Shown here: positions 1 through 5,733 of the stretch, piece after piece
Position numbering within the stretch: the stretch's first letter is position 1
Layout: every line of letters begins with the position of its first letter
NCBI GenBank assembly: GCA_002479245.1
Contig: DLMG01000410.1
Coordinates: 1 to 9,223, forward strand
DNA length: 9,223 nucleotides
Direction of reading: 5' to 3'
DNA from: Verrucomicrobia subdivision 3 bacterium UBA7542
Lineage (GTDB): Bacteria; Verrucomicrobiota; Verrucomicrobiia; Limisphaerales; UBA11358
Program-made: the position numbers and the translations under genes
The notes under the pieces: generated by a model
The model's input: the letters and a program-made list of their open reading frames with translations, nothing else
Database searches by the model: none
Told to the model about the DNA's origin: nothing

Positions 1-31
1 AAAACTCGGAAGCTTAAGTTGACGCGTATGC

Positions 32-102
32 GCAGAGCGGGAGCCACGCCGCTTTTGGAAGCAACCGGTAGCACGGAAAGCGGTGTCGCCGCTGCGCTCT
101 GC
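32..102. repeat. Imperfect palindrome upstream of selD
   Basis: The outer arms GCAGAGCG (32-39) and CGCTCTGC (95-102) are perfect inverted repeats. Inside them positions 46-55 pair with 77-86 through ten base pairs including one G-T. The whole element could fold into a long hairpin or cruciform. No coding potential is convincing here. Positions 1-361 contain no gene I can support and consist largely of this and the following repeats. Confidence 0.65.
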
Positions 103-116
103 CACCGCAGTTCAAA
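77..116 (+). repeat. 40-bp dispersed repeat, copy 1
   Basis: This copy runs from AAAGCGGTGT to GCAGTTCAAA. It matches the reverse complement of 178-217 at 33 of 40 positions, and its ends are shared with 257-294. It overlaps the right arm of the palindrome at 32-102. Confidence 0.65.
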
Positions 117-177
117 TCTTTGTCGTCCGTGCGCGAACCTGTGTCATTGTATTACGGATGGGTTGGAAGGGCGGAAA

Positions 178-217
178 TTTGGACTGCGCCGGCAAAGCGC
201 AGCGACGACGGCGCTTT
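178..217 (-). repeat. 40-bp dispersed repeat, copy 2 (inverted)
   Basis: Read on the - strand it begins AAAGCGCCGT and ends GCAGTCCAAA, with 33 of 40 bases equal to copy 1. It contains its own hairpin: AAAGCGC (194-200) and GCGCTTT (211-217) around a 10-nt loop. Confidence 0.65.
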
Positions 218-256
218 CGAATTCGGTTGGTGGTTCATCGGCCATCGCCCCTCCTT

Positions 257-294
257 AAAGCGGCGTGGCGATTCACTTCCCGCCGCAGTCCAAA
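257..294 (+). repeat. 40-bp dispersed repeat, diverged copy 3
   Basis: It starts AAAGCGGCGT and ends CCGCAGTCCAAA like copy 1, but the middle is diverged and two bases shorter. The three copies alternate + - + at roughly 80-100 bp intervals just upstream of selD. Confidence 0.5.
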
Positions 295-318
295 ATCCTG
301 GCCACGGGCTGTTCTTTT

Positions 319-348
319 ATCCGTGTCCATCCGTGTTCATCCGTGGTT
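319..348 (+). repeat. Three 10-bp tandem repeats of ATCCGTG
   Basis: ATCCGTG occurs at 319, 329 and 339 with an exact 10-bp period, one helical turn. The array ends 13 bp before the selD start. It could be a dispersed genomic repeat or a protein-binding array; the sequence does not decide. Confidence 0.7.
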
Positions 349-361
349 GAATTATTGCTGA

Positions 362-2068
362 ATGAAAATTGATTTTGCCAGACGCCGGCGCGTGATGGAG
401 CGGTCGCAATTGCTGGGGCACTGCATCTGCGACGTGCGGCGTCCCTGCCCGTGCGATGTTTTTCGTGACGACGGGATTTGTCCGTGCGCCGGCGAGCGGC
501 CCGACCCGGTGGACCTGTCACAGGTGAAACTGATGGAGCTGGTCCGCAACGCCGGTTGCGCGTCGAAGATTGCCCCCGCCGAACTCGACGCAGTGCTGGG
601 CCGGCTGCCCGCCGTAAATGATCCCGCCGTGATTTCCGGGCTGGCAGCGGGTGACGACGCGGCGATTTACCGGATCTCCGACGACCTTTGCCTGGTGCAA
701 ACCGTGGACGTGTTCACGCCGTGTGTGGATGACCCGCATCTTTTCGGACGGATTTGCGCCGTGAACTGCCTTTCGGACATTTATGCGATGGGCGGCGAAC
801 CGCGCACCGCGTTGAGCATCCTGGCGTTTCCCACCGAGAAGTTACCGGGTGAGGTGATGTATCAAATGCTGGCCGGCGCGATGGATGTTTTTGAAGAGGC
901 TGGCGTCGCGCTCGTCGGCGGGCACAGCGTCAAGGACGACGAAATCAAACTCGGCTTTGCCATCACCGGCCTGATCAATCCCAAAATTGCCGCCGCGCTG
1001 GAAAAACCGGGGGCCGGCGACGTGCTGGTGTTGACCAAGCCGCTGGGCACCGGCGTGCTGGCGTTCAGTCAGCAAATCGGGCGCGGGTATCCGGCCGGGC
1101 TGGCTGCCGCCGAAACTTCGATGGCCACGCTGAACAAGGCGGCGGCGGAGGCCATGAAGGAAGCCGGCGCCTCGGCCTGCACGGACGTGACGGGCTTCGG
1201 CCTGTTCGCGCATCTCCATCGCATGCTGCGCCAAAGCAAGCTGGGCGCGGAAATTTTCGCCGACGCGTTGCCGGCATTCGACGGCGCAGTTGAGGCCCTC
1301 CGGCAGGGCGTGATTCCGGGCGCAGTTGAACGAAACCGCGAATATGTCGGCGAGGCCATCCGCGTTGCGTCAAACGTGGACGAAGCGCTGGTCAACCTGG
1401 GTTTCGACGCGCAAACCTCCGGCGGCCTGCTGATTGCCGTTCCCCATGAACGGCTGGAGACTTTGCTTCAAGCCCTGGCCCGGCGTAGCGCCGGCAGTTT
1501 TGTCATTGGCAGAATCATTGGCACGTCTGATGAAAGAATCCTTGTAAATCGTGGCGCTCTTGAACCGAACGTTCGGAGTTCCGCGTTTACGCGACCGCCT
1601 GAAGGCGGAACTCCAAACCCAAAAAGCAAATCCATGAAATCATCAACTTCAGATTCCACCGGCCAAGAACCTTCCCTCACCCGCCCTTCCGCCTTCGCTG
1701 AAGCTACGGCGGACAAGCCGGGCACCCTCTCCCATCCGATGGGCGAGGGACACGGCTGCTGCGCGGACATGTTCAAAGGCGAAGGCGCGGCAAGTTCCGT
1801 CGGCGAAACGCAAAAGGCTTTTGCCGCGATGATCCGCTCGGTGCAGGCCGCCGGCGTCTTGAGCGAAAAGGCCAAGGAACTGATCCTGTTCAGCCTGGTC
1901 GTGCACAGCCGGTGTCACCCGTGTTTCGACGCGCACTTTCGCAAGGCGCGCGAGATGGGCCTCACTCAGGCGGAATTGGACGAGGCGGCCTGGTGCGCCA
2001 TCGCCATGGGTGGTGCGCCGGTAAAAATGTTTTATCAGGAGAGCCTCCGCCGGATTCAAAATGCGTAG
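362..2068 (+). CDS. selD: Selenide, water dikinase with Cys-rich N-terminus and C-terminal AhpD/CMD-like domain
   Basis: SelD makes selenophosphate from selenide and ATP in the cytoplasm, the selenium donor for Sec-tRNA synthesis. Residues 57-398 align with SelD: AGCASK (65-70) holds the catalytic Cys66 and Lys69, with Ser68 where E. coli has the second, dispensable Cys19. Other marks are GDDAAIY (97-103), DIYAMGG (139-145), GGHS (186-189), TKPLGTG (225-231), TDVTGFG (274-280) and QTSGGLL (351-357). An N-terminal extension carries three CxC pairs (C21/C23, C29/C31, C40/C42). After a repeat-derived linker (about 399-463), residues 464-568 resemble the AhpD/carboxymuconolactone decarboxylase family, with CHPC (518-521), His525 and Glu506 matching the AhpD CxxCxxxH relay. 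The start could instead be Met12 (395); neither has a Shine-Dalgarno. SelD itself is certain. Whether the tail is a true fusion or a second gene starting near Met425 (1634) is not, although the frame is uninterrupted. It ends with TAG. Confidence 0.95.
   Translation: MKIDFARRRRVMERSQLLGHCICDVRRPCPCDVFRDDGICPCAGERPDPVDLSQVKLMELVRNAGCASKIAPAELDAVLGRLPAVNDPAVISGLAAGDDAAIYRISDDLCLVQTVDVFTPCVDDPHLFGRICAVNCLSDIYAMGGEPRTALSILAFPTEKLPGEVMYQMLAGAMDVFEEAGVALVGGHSVKDDEIKLGFAITGLINPKIAAALEKPGAGDVLVLTKPLGTGVLAFSQQIGRGYPAGLAAAETSMATLNKAAAEAMKEAGASACTDVTGFGLFAHLHRMLRQSKLGAEIFADALPAFDGAVEALRQGVIPGAVERNREYVGEAIRVASNVDEALVNLGFDAQTSGGLLIAVPHERLETLLQALARRSAGSFVIGRIIGTSDERILVNRGALEPNVRSSAFTRPPEGGTPNPKSKSMKSSTSDSTGQEPSLTRPSAFAEATADKPGTLSHPMGEGHGCCADMFKGEGAASSVGETQKAFAAMIRSVQAAGVLSEKAKELILFSLVVHSRCHPCFDAHFRKAREMGLTQAELDEAAWCAIAMGGAPVKMFYQESLRRIQNA
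1575..1614. repeat. Palindromic repeat inside the selD coding frame
   Basis: GGAGTTCCGC (1575-1584) and GCGGAACTCC (1605-1614) are perfect 10-bp inverted arms enclosing a second hairpin, CCGCC/GGCGG with loop TGAA (1595-1608). It encodes low-complexity residues in the linker after the SelD domain, with no stop codon in the selD frame. Confidence 0.75.
1674..1749. repeat. Composite palindromic repeat inside the selD coding frame
   Basis: It begins CCCTCACCC (1674-1682) and ends in a hairpin, CCCTC-T-CCCAT / ATGGG-C-GAGGG (1725-1749), the same family as the copies at 5579 and 5745. Between these parts sits another palindrome (TCCGCC 1688-1693, GGCGGA 1708-1713, with an inner CTTC/GAAG hairpin), as if one repeat had inserted in another. 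All of it is translated in the linker. Confidence 0.7.
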
Positions 2069-2147
2069 TGGAAATGTTTGAAGAAGGACAGGCGATGAAG
2101 TGAGTCAGGAATCGCCGGCGGTTGCAAAATCCCAAGCCCTGAATCCG

Positions 2148-2266
2148 AATGACCAAAGAATCTCCAAATGACTCCATGACTTAATCCTGCAGGCCGGACA
2201 CTGGGAATCATTTTGTCATTCGGGCCTCGTCATTCTTTCGTCATTAGGATTTCGTCATTAGTCATT
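2148..2266. repeat. GTCATT / AATGAC repeat cluster
   Basis: GTCATT occurs at 2215, 2229, 2240, 2254 and 2261, and the complement AATGAC at 2148 and 2167, so the two halves form a loose inverted arrangement. It fills most of the 247-bp gap between selD and the next gene. No promoter or terminator is obvious in this gap. Confidence 0.65.
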
Positions 2267-2315
2267 CCACCGAGCAGCGCTTGTAAACCGCGGCAAAACA
2301 TGCCATGCTACCTCC

Positions 2316-3896
2316 ATGCCTGACAACGGCAACAACCGGTTTCTCCCAGGAACAACAAGACTTGCCTTGGTGCTGTTTGTCTGCGGGCTTGCCATCTTCT
2401 GTCTGGTTTTCCAAATCGGCAAGGGTCAAACCAGCAGCAACGGAACGTACAAACTGCGCGAAGTTTCGGTCTTCGAATCGGGCCAGAATAATTTTATTCG
2501 CGGGCAGATGTGTCGGTGCCAGGACAAACCCTTCCCGGAAGTGAAGAATTATCCCGCGTTCACCTCCGAGGTGCCGATTTTCGGTTCGGTCCGGTTCGGC
2601 GGGAGGCTGGACGAGACAAACTCCGGCTTGCTCTTTTATTTTGCCGTGGATGAAAGCCGCGGGACCGGCAAGGGCTTTGACCGCCTGTATTTCGACGCCA
2701 ACCGGGACCTCGACCTGCGCAACGATCCGGTTGTCAAACTCCGGCAACCGCCGCCCGATCACGGCTATAAACCGAACTTCTCCGGCATCAAGGCGGTGGC
2801 GGCCTTCGATTTTTTGAAAGTCAACCTGGGCACCAACGGCGGCAGTTCCGACCTGGTGGAAATCATGCCGCGCCTGCTCCTCACGGGGGACGACAAACAA
2901 ACCTACCGCTACCTGTTTTTCGTGCGCACCCGCCTTTTCGAAGGCGACATCCGGATGGCGGGCGAAAAATTCCACGCCCAACTTGGGAATGATTATGTCA
3001 TATCCCCCAGCTTTGATTTTCCCGGCACCGCCCTCGAGTTGAGCGGGAAGAAAACCTCCTTTAACTGGTGGGGCGGCGACCGGATATCGGCTATTCACAA
3101 AATGAACGGCCGCTTCTTCAGCTTTTCCGCCACCCAAGACGGCGAGTTGACCGTGCGTCCGTATTCTGGAGACCTGGGAACCTTTGAGATTGGACCGGGC
3201 ACCCGGAAGCTGACCAACTTTGGCGTGTCGGGCTCGTTTGAAGCCCGGGATTGGGCCGTGCCGGTGGGCGGCGACATCAAAGACGGCCGGCCGGTCGAGG
3301 TCAGCCGTTGTCAGGTGCCGGTGGGCGACTACCTGCCGGAATTTCTCACGCTCCAATTCGGCCGGCTGCGAATTCAGCTTTCGCAAAACTACCATTCGGA
3401 AGGCAAACGCCAGAATCGTACCGGCCGCCCGGACGTTTACGGAATAACGATCCGCAAGGACCGGCCATACGTGCTGGATTTCTCTAATCAGCCTGACGTG
3501 ATGTTTACGTCACCGACCAACAGCCAGCGGGTCAAACCGGGCGACACCCTTATGGTGGCGGCCGTGCTGGTGGACCCGAAACTGGACATCATGATCCGCA
3601 GGCTGGATGACACATCGCACAAACAAACCAAGGATGCCGAGGGCAAGCCTCTGCATTATGAACAAAACCTGTCGCTTGACCCCAAAGTGATCATCATGCG
3701 GGCCAACGGCGAGAAAGTGGCTGAGGGCGTCATGCCCTTTGGCTGAGACGGCACGTGCGGGTACTCATGGCGGGTACCAAACGATCTCAAACTGGACGGC
3801 AAGGAAGAAACCTTCACCGTGCAGGTGCTTTACGACACGCTTGAGCTTTACGGAAAGGTCAGCGCCAACCGGTCCGTTACTGTCTATCGCGAATAA
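2316..3896 (+). CDS. Predicted selenoprotein: membrane-anchored protein with UxxxC motif, UGA read as Sec477
   Basis: I do not recognise a named family. The protein has one hydrophobic segment (about 15-34), so the rest is probably outside the cytoplasmic membrane. It contains a CxC pair (C66, C68), an acidic D-x-N-x-D-x-D stretch (127-133) resembling a calcium-binding loop, and a C-terminal beta-rich, Ig-like region (about 393-526). UGA at 3744-3746 would end it at 476 residues in the middle of that region. The same frame continues GAC GGC ACG TGC through 49 codons to TAA, with strand-like hydrophobic patterning up to VSANRSVTVYRE. Recoding gives PFG-U-DGTCGYSW, with Sec477 and Cys481. A hairpin begins 13 nt after the UGA, and selD and tRNA-Sec are close by. 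The total would be 526 residues. The function is presumably thiol or selenol redox chemistry, by inference only. The alternative is a Cys-to-stop mutation (TGC to TGA). No Shine-Dalgarno is visible at the start. Confidence 0.87.
3760..3778 (+). promoter_or_regulatory. Candidate bacterial SECIS element 1
   Basis: GGTACTC (3760-3766) pairs with GGGTACC (3772-3778): seven pairs with one U-G, closing a 5-nt loop AUGGC (3767-3771). The loop begins 20 nt after the UGA at 3744-3746, inside the range usual for bacterial SECIS hairpins, and holds a GG pair. The E. coli fdhF loop also contains GG. SelB binding is inferred. Confidence 0.72.
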
Positions 3897-3929
3897 CCCG
3901 GACCGGCAGTTCAACTCATGCCGGGTTTT
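3895..3929. terminator. Hairpin between convergent genes, likely terminator
   Basis: CCGGCA (3903-3908) and TGCCGG (3919-3924) pair around a 10-nt loop and are followed by GTTTT. An alternative longer pairing is AACCCGG (3895-3901) with CCGGGTT (3921-3927). It lies just after the stop of the + strand selenoprotein gene and overlaps the end of the - strand polyferredoxin gene, so it may serve both. The T-run is short. Confidence 0.5.
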
Positions 3930-4806
3930 CCGGTGCCTGCTGTGAATCCTTTTTCGGCAGGGCAAAGCACGGCTCGATTGCGCCGCAGGTGGTGCATTCG
4001 AGACAGCGGATGCAGCCGGACACGTTGACGGCCTGATCCACTTTCACGCCCATCGAACAACGGCTGCGGCAGAGGTTGCATTCCACACATTCCTTGGGAT
4101 TGAACCGGAGATGAAACAGGCTGAACCGGTTGAAGAGTGAGAGAAAGCCGCCCAGCGGACAAAAGATGCGGCACCACGGGCGATGAATGAACAAAGCGGC
4201 GGCGATGAACGACAGGAGTATCCCCGTTTTGAACCAGCTCATGACCCAACCTTTGCCGGCCAAAACACTTTGGACCGAATAAGGCACGCCGGCTTCGAGC
4301 GCGCCGGCCGGACAAAGGCGGCAGATGGAAACGGCCTGACGCTCGAACGGAATGCCCTTGAAGCCGAGAACCATCGGCAGCAGCAGGACCAATCCCACCA
4401 GCACGACGTATCGCGTGTAGCCCACCCAGCCCGGCAAAGAAATTTTCCGGGGGGAAATTTTACCCAGCAAATCCTGCAGGAAACCGAACGGGCACGCCCA
4501 GCCGCATACGAGTGAGCCGCTCACCGCACCGACGAGCAGGAGCAAACCCATCAATAAATACGGGACTTCCCCGACCACCGGCAGCAGCGCGGCGTAATTT
4601 GCCGCCACGCCCACCGGACAGGCGAACGCGGACAACGGGCAGGAGTAGCAGTGGAACACACATCCGGGAATGCCGTGCAGCCAACGGCCCACCGGCGCGA
4701 GCCAGATGCCAAGAAAGCCCGTCTGCAACCAGGGACGAAGGCGCGACAGCTTCCGGCCGAGGGCAGTCGGTTCACGTTGCTGGCAATTGGGTACAGGACA
4801 TTCCAT
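3916..4806 (-). CDS. NapH/YccM-like membrane 4Fe-4S polyferredoxin
   Basis: This is an integral membrane electron-transfer protein. It has several hydrophobic helices (about 26-46, 70-100, 131-150 and 192-208) interleaved with Cys motifs: C49, C53, C56 and C63 in a CxxxCxxCP...CPVG block, CGWACPFG (101-108), ICRLCP (161-166) and WCRIFCPLGG (211-220). The paired CxxxCP signatures are typical of the NapH/NosR/YccM group. The C-terminal part has two ferredoxin-like clusters, C240/C243/C246/C250 and C265/C268/C271/C274 with C280 nearby. The N-terminus adds C3 and C8. It lies 33 bp after the final TAA of the small predicted selenoprotein on the same strand, probably in one operon. Its ATG follows a strong hairpin by 10 nt and has no Shine-Dalgarno. 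It likely passes electrons to or from an envelope partner, for which the CxxU protein is the obvious candidate; that is inference. Confidence 0.88.
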   Translation of the reverse strand: MECPVPNCQQREPTALGRKLSRLRPWLQTGFLGIWLAPVGRWLHGIPGCVFHCYSCPLSAFACPVGVAANYAALLPVVGEVPYLLMGLLLLVGAVSGSLVCGWACPFGFLQDLLGKISPRKISLPGWVGYTRYVVLVGLVLLLPMVLGFKGIPFERQAVSICRLCPAGALEAGVPYSVQSVLAGKGWVMSWFKTGILLSFIAAALFIHRPWCRIFCPLGGFLSLFNRFSLFHLRFNPKECVECNLCRSRCSMGVKVDQAVNVSGCIRCLECTTCGAIEPCFALPKKDSQQAPENPA

Positions 4807-4816
4807 GAGAGAAGAG

Positions 4817-4835
4817 CGGCCACGCCGTGTGGCCG
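4817..4835 (-). promoter_or_regulatory. Candidate bacterial SECIS element 2
   Basis: On the - strand CGGCCAC pairs with GTGGCCG: seven perfect pairs closing loop ACGGC (4828-4824). The stem starts 13 nt and the loop 20 nt after the UGA at 4851-4849, exactly as in element 1. It lies beyond the TAA that follows the UGA, and 10 nt before the next gene's ATG. A terminator is less likely because no T-run follows and a gene of the same strand starts immediately. The loop's first two bases are A and C, which does not meet the stricter rule of a G among the first two. Confidence 0.6.
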
Positions 4836-4839
4836 GAAA

Positions 4840-5211
4840 TTATTTTATTCAGGTGGGACAGGGCGTTTTCGCATCGGTATCCACCCGGACCTTCCATTTG
4901 GGCGGCGTCGCATTGGCCTGCTGTTTGGCCCAGCGGTCGAGCGCCTCAGCTTCCGCGGCGGGGTCCTCGAGCTTTGGCGGCGACGGGGGGGCCAATTGGC
5001 TCGCGTATTGCAGGCCGCCGGAGGAAAAGGCCTTGACCAACTGAATTTCCCAGGCGGTACTCCCGTCAACGGTGTCCACGCCGGTCAGATGCCGCGCGCC
5101 GCCAAAAGCGAGGACCCCGCCGATCAGGACGACAATGAACCCGGGCCAGAAATCATGGCGTTCCAACGCGCGCATCGCGGGATTCACGGGGGGCTGTGGG
5201 ATGCGTTTCAT
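4840..5211 (-). CDS. Predicted small membrane selenoprotein ending in CxxU (UGA read as Sec121)
   Basis: I do not recognise a named family. Met1 at 5211 is chosen because the longer frame upstream runs through repeats and tRNA-Sec. The protein has a basic N-terminus (1-19), one transmembrane segment (about 21-41), then a probably extracytoplasmic tail with a Pro-rich stretch (75-80), a charged helix-like segment (81-100), a W-K-V-R-V strand and TPCPT (116-120). UGA (4851-4849) follows directly, then Ile, Lys and TAA (4842-4840). With recoding it is 123 residues ending CPTU-IK, a CxxU redox motif of the kind seen in thioredoxin-fold and AhpD-like selenoproteins. Read conventionally it is 120 residues ending CPT. 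The hairpin after the UGA, matching that of the 2316-3896 gene, supports recoding. The gene lies downstream of tRNA-Sec and upstream of the polyferredoxin on the same strand. The reading frame is sound; the Sec assignment is probable, not proven. Confidence 0.68.
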
Positions 5212-5230
5212 GGCGAAGGAGGCGGAAGCG

Positions 5231-5302
5231 GAGTGATGGAGCAATAGAGTGATGGGGTGGTGGAAGGCGCAGAATTCCAATACTCCAATACTCCAACACT
5301 CC
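5231..5302. repeat. Short tandem repeats between tRNA-Sec and the small membrane protein gene
   Basis: GAGTGATGG occurs at 5231-5239 and 5247-5255, a 16-bp period. CCAATACT is repeated at 5277-5284 and 5285-5292, with a variant CCAACACT at 5293-5300. These occupy the 112-bp leader between tRNA-Sec and the start at 5211. No promoter was identified. Confidence 0.65.
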
Positions 5303-5323
5303 GTTGCCCCGCAGTTTTCGAAC

Positions 5324-5420
5324 TGGCGGAGGCGGATGGGAATCGAACCCACCTGGGACTTTGTTGAGCCCCACACTGGTTTTGAAGACCAGGAGCGCCA
5401 CCAGGTCGCCTTACACCTCC
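5324..5420 (-). tRNA. selC: tRNA-Sec, anticodon UCA, CCA encoded
   Basis: The 97-nt sequence folds as a bacterial selenocysteine tRNA. The anticodon stem CTGGT/ACCAG encloses loop CTTCAAA with anticodon TCA at 5385-5383. The variable arm is long (TGGGGCT/AGTCCCA, seven pairs, loop CAACAA). The D-stem is six positions long with a five-base loop and one A-G mismatch. The T-arm is GTGGG/CCCAT with loop TTCGATT. The acceptor is GGAGGTGT against CCGCCTCC, discriminator G and CCA. In the usual 8+5 bacterial pattern the eighth acceptor pair is a U-C mismatch; alternatively G68 pairs with C86, giving 7+6, which also totals 13 pairs. It decodes UGA as selenocysteine with SelA and SelB, whose genes are not here. 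Confidence 0.95.
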
Positions 5421-5564
5421 GGGACGGGGCCATACGCCGCTTGCAGAACGCAACGCGCAGTTCAGAATGACATTTCCAAACGGCCACATAACAACCGCAT
5501 TGGGGCAGATTCCCGGGATGATTTCAATCTGAATAAAAGAGGTTCCTTGAGGTTTTTAATGGAA

Positions 5565-5614
5565 GAGCGTTTACGCTCGCCCTCACCCCGGCCCTCTCCC
5601 CCGGGGCGAGGGAG
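5565..5614. repeat. Palindromic repeat, copy A
   Basis: A hairpin GAGCG-TTTA-CGCTC (5565-5578) is followed by a 24-bp segment (5579-5602) that is the exact reverse complement of 5745-5768. It then folds on itself through CCCTC (5592-5596) and GAGGG (5608-5612), with the same T-C mismatch as the copy inside selD. From 5421 to 5564 I see neither gene nor repeat. Confidence 0.75.
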
Positions 5615-5733
5615 CGCACCGTCACGTTATCGGACAATTTCTCAATCCTCATTGCAGTCACCGATTTTGTGTTATACGCCTTGAAAAGCGATGACCCAGC
5701 CTGCCGCATCACTCAGAAAGCGGCGAACAATTC

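Noticed and set aside
319..348. CRISPR-like array
   Set aside because: There are only three 7-bp units with 3-bp spacing and no cas genes; it is a simple tandem repeat.
2262..3395. A 377-codon open frame on the - strand
   Set aside because: It is the antisense of the selenoprotein gene at 2316-3896, with no recognisable domains and composition typical of a mirrored GC-rich gene.
3916..3918. UGA stop of the polyferredoxin as another Sec codon
   Set aside because: The protein is complete, the following codons look non-coding, and no hairpin with the 13-nt spacer and AYGGC loop follows.
4817..4835. Reading this hairpin as a rho-independent terminator
   Set aside because: No T-run follows on the - strand, and a gene of the same strand starts 10 nt later. 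SECIS placement fits better.
5304..5470. Open frames on the + strand across 5304-5470
   Set aside because: They are translations of the complement of tRNA-Sec, a frequent source of spurious proteins.
4851..5487. A longer version of the small membrane protein starting at 5487
   Set aside because: The extra 92 codons run through tRNA-Sec and tandem repeats. Met at 5211 directly precedes the basic region and transmembrane segment.
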